Of a stretch of DNA of 64,000 nt, positions 1-9,000 are shown one piece after another. The DNA lies in contig NZ_JAPNKE010000002.1 in NCBI RefSeq assembly GCF_026626665.1, positions 4,193,168 to 4,257,167 of the forward strand, written 5' to 3'. Origin of the DNA: Nannocystis pusilla. Its GTDB lineage: Bacteria; Myxococcota_A; Polyangia; Nannocystales; Nannocystaceae. Position 1 is the first letter of the stretch; the number at the start of each line of letters is the position of its first letter. A program made the position numbers and the translations under genes. The notes below the pieces were generated by a model that had not been told where the DNA came from, made no database searches, and saw only the letters and a program-made list of their open reading frames with translations.

Positions 1-1284
1 GGCGGCGCAGCACGATCGCCTGGAACTTCGACCCCTGGGCGACCAGCGGCAGGGCGCCGGTGGTCAGCCGGCGCAGCTGGGCGCTGATGATGTCCTTCGG
101 GACATGTTTCACCAGCAAGGCGTCGCCCTCGTGCGCGACCGGGACGTAAGCCGGCGCCGGGGCCCCTCGCCGCCGGGCGCGAGGGCCACGCCGACCAGCG
201 CGGCGCGCATCGAGTCGGCGATGTCGACGACGATCTGCAGCGCGAGGCTGCTGCTCTTCGCCAGCGTCTCGTCGACGTAGGCGACCAGCTCGGCCTCGCT
301 GCCGAGAGTGCGGTAGCGCGACTTGTCGAGGGTGAGCGGGGCGCCGGGGCGCAGCTCGAGCGGGCCCTCGGGCGGCTTGTGCTCGATGGCCTTGCTCTTG
401 AGGCCGAGCAGGCTCTTGAACCCCAGCGGGGCGAAGAACGCCTCCATCGTGGCCTGGTCGCTGCCGTGGTCGGCGAGCTCGTCGAGCGGGCGCGGCAGCG
501 GGACGTCGCAGCGCAGCTGCACGAGCTGCCGGCTGAGGCGCGCGTTGGCGGCGTGCTCCTGCAGGGCCTCGCGCCGCTTGGCCTGCTTGATGCTGGCGGC
601 GCCGCTGAGCAGGCCCTCGAGATCGCCGAACTCCTCGAGCAGCTGCGCGGCGGTCTTGGGGCCGATGCCGGGCACGCCGGGGACGTTGTCGGAGCTGTCG
701 CCGGTGAGCGCGAGCAGGTCGACGAGCTTGGTCGGCGGCACGCCCCACTTCTCGACGACCTCGGCCGGGCCGATCAGCTTCGACTTCATCGAGTCCCACA
801 TGAGGATCGGCTTGCGCTCGCCGTCGCCGGCGTCGATGAGCTGCATGAGGTCCTTGTCGGTCGAGAGGATGACGACCGAACGCCCGGCCTTCTGCGCGGC
901 CTGGGCGTAGCAGCCGATGATGTCGTCGGCCTCGACCCCGGGGACCTCGATCACCGGCAGGCCCAGCGCAGCAGTCGCCTGGCGGACCAGCGGGATCTGC
1001 GGCACCAGATCCTCGGGCATCGGCGGGCGGTGCGCCTTGTAGGCCGGGTACAGCTCGGTGCGGAAGCTCTTCTCGCTGTGGTCGAACACGGCGATGAAGA
1101 CCTCGGGCTGGAACTCCTTCCGCATGGCCTGGATCATGCGGACGAACCCGTGCACGGCGTTGATCGGCACGCCCCCGGGCGCGCTCAGGCTCGGCATGGC
1201 ATGGAAGGCGCGGAAGATGAAGTTGTTGCCGTCGATGAGGAAGACGCTGCCAGGGCCGCCTTGAGGACGCGCGTTTGTGCTCAC
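1..1284 (-). CDS. polA: DNA polymerase I, N-terminal part (cut by window edge)
   Basis: The first ~300 residues are a 5'-3' exonuclease (FEN-like) domain. It opens with VFLIDGNNFIFRAFHAM, carries the acidic cluster VEADDIIG and STDKDLMQL, and has the helix-3-turn-helix GDSSDNVPGVPGIGPKTAA. A 3'-5' exonuclease-like region then begins and runs off the window, so the polymerase domain is not visible. The GTG at 1284 (protein starting VSTNARPQ) is chosen because it lies just before the conserved LIDGNN strand; longer in-frame extensions look like noise. The frame slips once near 150-165, in a G/C-rich run: beyond it the frame reading APAYVPVAHEGDALLVKH is clearly the continuation. This is probably a sequence error. 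The role is DNA repair and Okazaki-fragment processing in the cytoplasm. Confidence 0.9.
88..107. repeat. GGACATGTCC-family 8-4-8 palindrome inside polA
   Basis: Arms TGATGTCC and GGACATGT flank a TTCG loop. The unit is read as coding sequence in polA (residues VPKDII). Confidence 0.7.
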
Positions 1285-1409
1285 GCTGCGGGTTCTACCA
1301 CAAGCGAGCGGCGGGTCGACCCGGTCCCGGCGCTCGCAGCGGCCCGCGGCGCCCGGGCCGATCTGCGCCTGCGCACGTCGTGGTCCTGCCCGCCGAGGCG
1401 CGCCGGCTA

Positions 1410-1429
1410 GGCTGTCTTTCGGGACAGAT
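1410..1429. repeat. Single 8-4-8 palindrome
   Basis: GGCTGTCT, loop TTCG, GGACAGAT. This is an isolated unit upstream of polA. Confidence 0.7.
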
Positions 1430-1532
1430 GAGCGGCGACCTCGGCCGCGCGCAACATGAAAGGATCCGGGCTCGCTGCGGAGGTGCCGGCCGCGTCGCGA
1501 CGGCCCGCGCTCGTCGAGCGAGGCGCCGCGGT

Positions 1533-1627
1533 CCACATGTCCCTCCGGACATGTAAAGCGCGTGGAATCGGGCGTACGACATGGCCCGAAGGACAGGTTG
1601 ACATGACCTGTCCCGCGGGACATGTGA
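1533..1627. repeat. Cluster of GGACATGTCC-family units downstream of the kinase gene
   Basis: Three hairpins are present. ACATGTCC-CTCC-GGACATGT (1535-1554) has perfect 8-bp arms. ACATGGCC-CGAA-GGACAGGT is at 1579-1598 and ACCTGTCC-CGCG-GGACATGT at 1606-1625. The last ends 12 bp from the kinase stop codon, so the RNA 3' end of the kinase gene would carry these hairpins. Confidence 0.85.
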
Positions 1628-1636
1628 TGACGGCCG

Positions 1637-3781
1637 TCAGCGCGGGTCGGCGGCGCAGCGGAAGCCGATGCCGTGGGTGTGCGCGTCGGCGTCGTTGGGG
1701 AAGCGCAGCGCCGGGTCGGTGTGCTCGGGCTCGGAGCTGTTGAAGGCGCCGCCGCGGATCACCCGGTTGTTGCCGGGCATCGGCGGGGCCGGCTCGCCCT
1801 CGGCGGTCGGGTAGCGCTCGAAGCGGTCCGCCGTCCACTCGAACACGTTGCCGACGAGATCGAACAGGCCGTTCTCGGTCTTGCCGCCGGGGAAGCTGCC
1901 GACCGGGGCGGTGCCGACGAACTTGTCGTCGGCGGGGTACATCGGCTCGACCGGCGGCAGGCCCTTCTGCTTGCGCCACGCCACGCACTCGGTGCCGCAG
2001 GCGTTGAGGTGCTCGGGGCTCGGGGCGCCGTCGCCCCACGGGAACACGCGGCCGTCGGAGCCGCGAGCGGCGAACTCGAACTCGGCCTCGCTCGGCAGGC
2101 GCCCGCCGTGGACGCGGCAGTACTCGTCGGCCTGGGCCCAGGTGACGCAGTTGATCGGGTGCTGCTTGCGCTCCTCGTTGCCGGCGTTGCAAAGGGTCGA
2201 GTAGGCGGCCTTGGCCTTGTCCCAGTCGGCCCGCTTGCTCGCGCCCTGCGGCCAGAAGGCGTCGCGGTAGGCCCGCTTGCACTCGCCCTTGTCCGAGCAG
2301 GCCTCGTACTTCTCGGTCGTGACCTCGTAGATGTCGATGCAGAACGGCCGGATCTCGACCTTGTGCAGCGGCCGCGCCAGCGCCAGCACCGGCTTCTCCG
2401 ACTCGGTGCCCATGAAGAAGTTCTTGCCGGTGACGAAGGCCATGCCGTCGGGGCACGAGGTCGGCGGCTTGGGCGGCTCGACCTTCGCCTCGGGCTTGGG
2501 CTCCTCGACGACCTTCTTGGCCTCGACCGGCGGCTGCTCGGGCGGCTTCTCGGCCTCGCCGCCGCCGCGGGTGGCCACGAACACGCCGGCGCCGACGGCC
2601 ACGAGGGCGCCGACGATCGCCGCGATCGCGCCGGCGGCCATCGGCTTGACCGTGGGCGCGGGCGGGGTGACGACGGTGGCCGGGACCGGCGGCGAGGCCG
2701 GGGTCGGCGGCGCCGACATCGTCTGGACCGGCTGCTGCGCCAGCAGCTCGCCGGAGCGGCGCGTCTTGAGCCCGCCGCCCTGGCCGTCGGGCACGACGGT
2801 CTGACCGAGGGCGGTCTCGCCGGCCTGGATCGCCGGGTACTCCTTGAGCTCGAGCGCGGCGGCGAGGCCGGTCCAGAACTCGCCCATGTTGGCGTAGCGG
2901 TCGACGACCTTGACCGCCAGCGCCTTCTGGAACACGGCCTCGACGGCGTCGCTGATGGTGATGCCGAAGGTCCGCGGGGTCGGGCGCCGCTGGGTGTTCT
3001 GGGTCGCGAACGCGAACTGGATGAACTGCTCGCCCTCGAGGGCCGGCAGGCCGCCGCGCATGATCTCGACCAGCACGAGCGCCATCTGATGGACGTCGGT
3101 CCACGGCCCGGTGGCGCCGTAGCTGCGGTCGAACTGCTCGGGCGCGCCGTAGGTCGGGGTGAAGCTCGAGATCTGCGTGCCGGTGGCCTGCATCGCCGTG
3201 CGGGCCTGGCTCTGCATGACCTTGGCGATGCCGAAGTCGAGGACCTTGATGACGACGCCGGGCGCGAGCGTGTCGCCGAGGACGAAGAAGTTGGCCGGCT
3301 TGATGTCGCGGTGGGCGACGCCGCGGCCGTGGGCCAGCGCGAGGGCGCGGGCGCAGCCGTCCATGAGGTTGAAGGTCTCGAGGGCGCTGCGCTCCTGCGA
3401 GCGCGGCTTGCCGTCGTCGTGGCCGATCCACGACTCGAGCGGACGGCCGTCGAGCCACTCGAGCACCATGTACGGCAGCCACACGCCGCCGGGGGTGGTG
3501 AGCGTGCCGATGTCCCGCGCCTGGACGATGCCGGTGGTCCGGCTCGACAGCGCGGTCAGCAGCTTGCCCTCGCGGACGAACGCCTCGAGCAGCTCCTCGC
3601 GCATCTCGACCGGGGCGTTCGACAGCGCCGTGAAGCACTTGACCGCCACCGGCTCGTCCCAGATCCGGTGGTTGGCCCGGTAGACGATGCCGAAGCCGCC
3701 CTCCCCGACCACGCGCTCGATGAAGTACTTGTCGGCGACGAGGGTGCCGACGAGCCCGAATCGGTCGACCGCCTCAGCCAT
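1637..3781 (-). CDS. Membrane Ser/Thr protein kinase fused to a formylglycine-generating-enzyme-like domain
   Basis: The N-terminal Hanks-type kinase shows the P-loop GEGGFGIVY (about residues 26-34), VAVKCF with the catalytic Lys, HRDIKPANF (about 154), DFGIAKV (about 180) and a GAPEQF substrate-site motif. A Pro/Ala linker leads to one transmembrane helix (about 377-403), an acidic/Pro linker, and then a C-terminal FGE-sulfatase/SUMF1-like domain (about 440-714) containing GRLPSEAEFEFAARG, FPWGDG, DLVGNVFEWT and RVIRGGAFNSS. The kinase is predicted cytoplasmic and the FGE-like domain periplasmic. The ATG at 3781 is preceded by AAGGAG at good spacing; seven extra in-frame codons upstream are rejected for that reason. 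Kinase-FGE fusions are typical of myxobacteria and planctomycetes. Such domains often act as binding modules, so copper-dependent Cys oxidation is not implied. Confidence 0.9.
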   Translation of the reverse strand: MAEAVDRFGLVGTLVADKYFIERVVGEGGFGIVYRANHRIWDEPVAVKCFTALSNAPVEMREELLEAFVREGKLLTALSSRTTGIVQARDIGTLTTPGGVWLPYMVLEWLDGRPLESWIGHDDGKPRSQERSALETFNLMDGCARALALAHGRGVAHRDIKPANFFVLGDTLAPGVVIKVLDFGIAKVMQSQARTAMQATGTQISSFTPTYGAPEQFDRSYGATGPWTDVHQMALVLVEIMRGGLPALEGEQFIQFAFATQNTQRRPTPRTFGITISDAVEAVFQKALAVKVVDRYANMGEFWTGLAAALELKEYPAIQAGETALGQTVVPDGQGGGLKTRRSGELLAQQPVQTMSAPPTPASPPVPATVVTPPAPTVKPMAAGAIAAIVGALVAVGAGVFVATRGGGEAEKPPEQPPVEAKKVVEEPKPEAKVEPPKPPTSCPDGMAFVTGKNFFMGTESEKPVLALARPLHKVEIRPFCIDIYEVTTEKYEACSDKGECKRAYRDAFWPQGASKRADWDKAKAAYSTLCNAGNEERKQHPINCVTWAQADEYCRVHGGRLPSEAEFEFAARGSDGRVFPWGDGAPSPEHLNACGTECVAWRKQKGLPPVEPMYPADDKFVGTAPVGSFPGGKTENGLFDLVGNVFEWTADRFERYPTAEGEPAPPMPGNNRVIRGGAFNSSEPEHTDPALRFPNDADAHTHGIGFRCAADPR

Positions 3782-3943
3782 GGCGGCTCTCCTTACGGAC
3801 ACGGGTGCGGTCTGGATCGAGCGCAGGCATGGGCATGATCAGCGGCGCGATTGTACGCCAGCGTCGCGCGGCGCGCACCGCGACGGTTGTCGCGGCAGCC
3901 AGCCCTTTTTGCCCTCCGCCGCCCGGACTCGTAGGGTCCGCCA

Positions 3944-5991
3944 ATGTCCGCCCGTCCGTCGCTGTTCGTCTGCGCCGCCCTGCTCGCGGCCCTGATCGCG
4001 CCACCGGCCTCCGCCAGCGCTGCCACGACGGCGACGCGCGGATCCACACAGAGGCCGGCGACGGCCGCCGCCGGGCGCCAGCAGGCGAACCCGGCCCGGT
4101 CGGCGGCGACGAGCCCGGGGCCGGGCCGGCCGAGCGCGACGGCGGCGAAGCCGACCGCCCCGGCCGTAGCTGGCCGTCAGGACATGGCGAAAAAGCCAGG
4201 TAACTCGCCGGCCGCGACGCATGTGCGATCGGGCACGACGACCCCGGCTAGGCCGAATGTGACGCCGCAGTCACGCCGGCCCGACGCGGTCGACGGAGGC
4301 GGACCGGCGAGCAAGCGCGCCGACGTGATCGACGGCCGCGACGCGGCGGCGGTCCGCGAGCTTTACCGGCGCAAGCCAGCCCGCGGGGCCGACCGGACAG
4401 CGACGAACACCGCCCGCCCGACCGCCGTGGAGCCGAGCCGGCCCGCCGCGACCGCGACTCGCGGGGCGACCCGCGCCGCCGCGACGAACCCCCCCGAGAC
4501 GACCACGGCCCGCGGGATGAGCCGGCCGGAGTCCCGGGCGGAGGCCCGCGGCACGCCGAGCGAGGCGGACCGCGGCAGCAAGAAGATCGACGCGGCGCAG
4601 TCCGGTCGCCAGACCCCGGCCGTGGTCACACGCGAGCCGATCCCCGCGCCCACGAGGCGCAAGCCGGAGGTCGAAGAGACCCCGGCGGCGGCGCAGGTAG
4701 CTGACTCTTCCGACATGGTGAAAAAGACCGGTCCGAAGAAACAGCGCCGAAAGGCCAGCCAGGACGACGACGAGGTGGTGGCCGCGGCGACCGGTCCGCG
4801 GCCGACGGCGGCCAGCAGCTGCGCGGCGGGCCTGGGCGCCGCGCCGGCGCTGCAGTTCGACCGCACGCGCGCGAGCCTGCGCGAGTTCTCGTGGGCCGAC
4901 ATGGCCTACTTCTTCGAGACCGCCGCCGACGAGGCCGAGCCCGAGCCGCGGCAGGTGGGCCGCGAGGGCGTGCTGCCGGCCGACGAGGCGATCCGCCTGG
5001 CCGGGCTGCCGCGGCGACCGCTCGCGGCGGCGGCCCAGGCCCAGGCGGTCGATCTGCTGACCGAGCGCGAGCTGGTGCGCATCGACAAGGCGCTCGCGGG
5101 CGCCAGCCCGGCCGCGATCGCCACCCTGCTGCGGGCCGACTCGCCGACCCTGCGAGCGCACGTGTGGACCTGGTTGGCGACCACGCCCGCGGGCGCCTGC
5201 ACTCTGGTCAAGCTCGACGGCCGCGAGGTCGAGGCGGCGATCCGCGACCGCAGCGTGGCGGTCGAGCACGGCGAAGACCTGGTGTTCCGCCCGCTCGGCG
5301 ACTACGCGCTGCAGGCTCGCTCGCGCCTGGCGGCCGCCGATCCGCAGGCCTACGACAACCTGCTGCGCTCGCTGGCGGCGGACACGGGTCTCGACCCGCG
5401 GGTGCGGGCGGTGATCGCCGGCCTGCGCGTGCGCCGAGGCCACGCCGACTCGATCGAGGCCGGACTGCGCGACCCGGTGGCCGCCATCCGCGGAGCCACT
5501 GCTGCCGCGGCGATCGACCGCGACCGCCCGCGCTACGAGGGCCGCGTGCTCGACCACGCGGCCGACGACCCGGCCGATCTGGTGACGGAGCTGATCGTCG
5601 GCGAGCTGCTCGGCGGACCCGATGGGACGCCGCAGGGCGAGCTGGCGCAGCGCCGCGACGAGCGGGTGATGGCGGCGCTGGCCCGCTGGAAGGGCCGCGG
5701 CGATCCGATGGCCCCCTGCCCGTCCCCAGCCAGCCGCTGCGCTTCCCCGTGCAGAAGAAGATGGAGGCCGCGCCCGCGCCCGCGCCCGCGCCGATGATCG
5801 CGGCGACGCCGGTCGAGCCCGCGACGCCGGTCGAGACGCCCGCGCCCGCGCCGGTCAAGACCGTCGAGGAGCCGATCGAGGCGCCGCGCCCGCTGGCGCA
5901 CACGCCGGCCCGCCGCGAGCCCGAGGCCGCGAGCGGGCCGCAGCTGCCGAGCGTGCTCGACGACCCGACCGGGACCTCGCTCCGGCCCTGA
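3944..5991 (+). CDS. Exported Ala/Pro/Arg-rich protein with a helical C-terminal half, unknown function
   Basis: The ATG at 3944 opens a clear signal peptide (SLFVCAALLAALIAPPASA). A ~260-residue low-complexity Thr/Ala/Arg/Pro segment follows, then a helical region (about 300-590) of repeated Ala/Leu helices such as DEAIRLAGLPRRPLAAAAQA and IEAGLRDPVAAIRGATAAA. These resemble HEAT-type helices, but no family is recognised. Near 5710-5720 the frame breaks in a C-run; the shifted frame continues sensibly (PLPVPSQPLRFPVQKKMEA, then Ala/Pro repeats) to a TGA at 5989-5991, directly before a palindrome array. Two palindrome units are embedded in the low-complexity part and encode DMAKKPG and DMVKKTG. 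It is divergent from the kinase gene. Confidence 0.6.
4182..4201. repeat. Palindrome unit in coding sequence
   Basis: ACATGGCG, loop AAAA, AGCCAGGT. It encodes part of DMAKKPG and is related to the unit at 4713. Confidence 0.6.
4713..4732. repeat. Palindrome unit in coding sequence
   Basis: ACATGGTG, loop AAAA, AGACCGGT. It encodes part of DMVKKTG and has the same frame and loop as the unit at 4182 in the same gene. Confidence 0.6.
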
Positions 5992-5997
5992 GCTTTC

Positions 5998-6077
5998 GGA
6001 CATGCTCTCGAGGCCATGCTCTTCGGAGCATGGCCTTTCGCGCATGCTCTCGGCGACATGTCCTCCAGGACTCTCGC
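5998..6077. repeat. Six-unit period-14 palindrome array between convergent genes
   Basis: Ten-base cores start at 5998, 6012, 6026, 6040, 6054 and 6068, exactly 14 bp apart: GGACATGCTC, GGCCATGCTC, GAGCATGGCC, GCGCATGCTC, CGACATGTCC, GGACTCTCGC. Units two and three form GGCCATGCTC-TTCG-GAGCATGGCC, a perfect 10-bp stem with a UUCG-type loop. The array fills the whole gap between the + strand stop (5991) and the - strand stop (6078), so it would lie in both 3' UTRs and could act as a bidirectional 3'-end structure. There is no T-tract. Confidence 0.9.
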
Positions 6078-9000
6078 TCAGAAGCTGCGGGCGATCAGCG
6101 CCCGGAAGTAGTTGACGTCGCCGCGCTCGGCGAAGCCGTGGGCGTAGGTGAAGAACAGGTCGATGGTGTCGCGGTAGCCGATGCGGAAGCTGAACACGAG
6201 CGACATGCCGAGGCTCCAGCGCAGCGCCTCGCGGGTCAGGCGCTCGGTCCAGGCCGCGCCGACGTCGGCGAACGGGATCGTCGTCAGGCGGCGCAGGTAC
6301 AGCGGCAGCGAGCTCATGCCGCGCTCGATGTCGACGAGCGGGATCCGGTACTCGCTGTTGAGCACCGCGTAGTAGTCGCCGGGCAGCGAGCGCCAGGCGA
6401 AGCCGCGCAGGTAGCCGGCCTCGCCGAAGGCCTCGCGGCGGAGGAACGACTGGATGACGTCGGGCTGGTCGCGCAGGCCGCCGAGGCGGAAGCCGCCGAG
6501 CCGGCCGAGGCCGCCCGCCGAGGCGCCGCCGCCGATCCGCAGCGCCAGCACCTGATGGCCGCGCCAGGGCATGCGGATCCGCTCGGTGTAGGCGGCGCCG
6601 ACCTGGATGTCGCCGTACTGCCCGCCGAGGTGCGGGTCGACCACTGACAGGCGCACGCTCGCGGCCCGCCCGGTCTCGTCGGCGTAGCCGTAGCGGACGC
6701 TGCGGAGGTTGCTGTAGCGCAGCTCGAGGTCGACGCGGCCGAGGTCGCCGGCGGCCGGCGGCGTGCTCGCGGGGGCGTTGGGGTCGAGCCGCTCGCGGTC
6801 GCGGTCGAGGTCGCGGAAGCGGGTGAACACGTAGTCGAGGCTGGCGCTGGCGTTGTGGATCGCGTGGCGCACGATCGGCACGTCGATGCCGGCGCGCACC
6901 GACGTCTGGCGCTCGCGGTAGCCCTTCTGCGCGTACGGCTGGAAGCTGCCGTCGGCCGAGATGTTGTCGTAGCTGTAGCGCTGGCTGCTGTCGTGGATCC
7001 GGAAGTCGCGGCGGAAGGCCAGGCGGAAGGTCGGCACCAGGCGGGCGAAGGTGTACTCGACCGAGCCGGTCGGCTGCCGTTGATCGACGAACTGGCGGAA
7101 CACGCCGGTGAGGCGGTGGTAGCCGACCACGTCGGCGATCTCGAGCTTGGCCCCGAGCTCGAGGCCCTGACCCGCGCCGCCGAAGTCGAGCGAGGCCGGG
7201 GCGATGGCCCGCGGGTACATGGTGCGGATCGGCTTGTAGCGGGTGCTGCGGGCGCTGGCCGGCCGCCCGCGATCCTCGGGCAGCGGCGGGTTCGGCTCGT
7301 CGGCCGCCGGCAGGTCGTCGACCACGGGCAGCGGCTCGAGGAACGAGCTCGGGTCGAACTTCATGACCCAAAGGTCATATCCGGTCGAGCTGGCGCCGAT
7401 GTATGCGATCCGCGTGCCGTCGTGGCTGACGACGGCGTCGAAGGCGGCGCCGAGGACGTTGGTGACCTGGTGCGTGCGACCGGTGGCGAGGTCGATCGCG
7501 TAGACGTTGATCACGTGGTCGCGGTCGGACGAGAACAGCAACCACCGGCCGTCGGGCGAGTACGCGGGGGTGATGTCGAGCCAGCGGTCGGCGGTGAGCC
7601 GTGTGTGCGTGCCGGCCTCGCGGTCGTAGACGTAGAGGTCGCGGTAGCCGCCGGCGCGGTGCATCGAGTAGGCGACCTTGCGCCCGTCGGGCGACCAGCG
7701 CGGGGTGTAGACCTGCTGCATGCGCTCGATCGGCGCGACCTCGGTGACCTCGCGGGTGTGCAGGTCGAGGAAGGCCAGGCGCGACTGGGCGGCGTCGTTG
7801 CGCACGAACACGACGGTGCGGCCGTCGGGCGCGACCTGGGCGTCGCGGGCGCGCAGGCCGAAGGTCAGCTGCTCGGTGTCCGCCGGGCCCTGGCGGGCGT
7901 TCGGCGCCCCGTGCTCGCCGTGCCACAGGTAGAGGTCGTTCCAGGCGTAGCGCAGGTCGTGGAGCGACCATTGCTCGAAGACCATGTCCTTTCCGCCAGG
8001 TAGGAACGAGCCGGTGGTCGCGCCCTGGACCTCGACGACGCGCTCGATGGCGGTGCTCTGGCCCTGGCGACCGACGCCGACGCCCTCGCGGATCGGTCCG
8101 CCGCGGCTCGAGATCCGGCGGATGCCCGGGTTCGAGTGGCCGTCGTCGTCGTAGAAGTAGATCATGCGGTCGTCGGCCGACCAGAAGGGCCGGCGCGAGA
8201 ACGCGTTGCTGGCCTCGGAGGCGACGGTGAAGGTGAGGCGCCGGCCCTCGCGGACGCCCCGGCCGCGGATCGCCCGCGCCTGGGCCTCGAAGCGGCGGGT
8301 GATGTCGAGCTCGAACTCCTTCCACAGCTGCTCGAAGCTGACGCCGAGGACCCGCGAGACGGCGCGGTGGATCCCGTACGGCACGGCCTGGCCGCCGTAG
8401 GTGTGGCTGAGCTCGCGCAGCTTGTCGTGGCCGTAGTGCGTGCCGATGTAGTCGACGAGGTGGAGGCCGTAGAGATAGACGGTGGTGACGTTGGGGAAGA
8501 TGGTGCCGGGCGAGGACACGCGGTCGATCGGCTGGAAGCCGTGCTCGAGCACGTGCATGCGCATCATGGTGTCGAACTGGGCCGAGCGGTGGCGGCCCTG
8601 CGACGACAGGCGCGACTCCTCGTAGGTCGCCAGGCCCTCGATGAACCACCGCGGCTGGGCGCCGTTGGGCGGCCACACCTTGCCGAGCACGCCGAAGCCG
8701 AGCAGCGCGTTGACGAGGCGCGGGACGCCGTGGATGGTGTCGATGTGGACGATGTGCGTGTATTCGTGGGTGAGCAGGACGTCGAGCCAGTCGTCGTAGC
8801 TCTCGAGCACCGACATCGACTCGGGCGCGGTGACGTTGCCGTTGATGTGCGCGTACGGGACGACCGAGGCGCTGCCGTTGGCAGAGTCGGTGTCGTCGGT
8901 GAGGATCACCTGCGTGCGCAGGTACGGGCTGTGGCCGAGGTCGGGGGCGAGGCGCGAGTGGGCCCGCTCCATCGTCGCCGCGGCCCGCTCCGCGGCGACC

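Larger units (their letters stand above)
1285..1636. other. 352-bp gap with clustered palindromes
   Basis: This lies between the polA start and the kinase stop, both on the - strand. I see no credible gene. The half nearest the kinase stop is dominated by units of the GGACATGTCC repeat family (1410-1429, 1533-1556, 1577-1627). The half nearest polA should hold its promoter, but no clear -35/-10 pair is recognisable. Confidence 0.6.

Noticed and set aside
1673..3838. Very long antisense open frames, e.g. a 721-codon frame opposite the kinase gene, and similar ones opposite ptsI, mutS2 and the Mrp genes
   Set aside because: They are low-complexity Arg/Ala/Gly/His translations with no motifs, produced by the extreme third-position GC of the true genes.
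5998..6077. Replication-origin iterons or DnaA boxes
   Set aside because: The motif is spread across the whole window including inside genes, no dnaA/dnaN/parAB genes are near, and the core does not match TTATNCACA.
5998..6077. Classical intrinsic terminators
   Set aside because: Stems are present, but none of the arrays is followed by a T-tract on either strand. Any termination role would have to be Rho-linked or structural.
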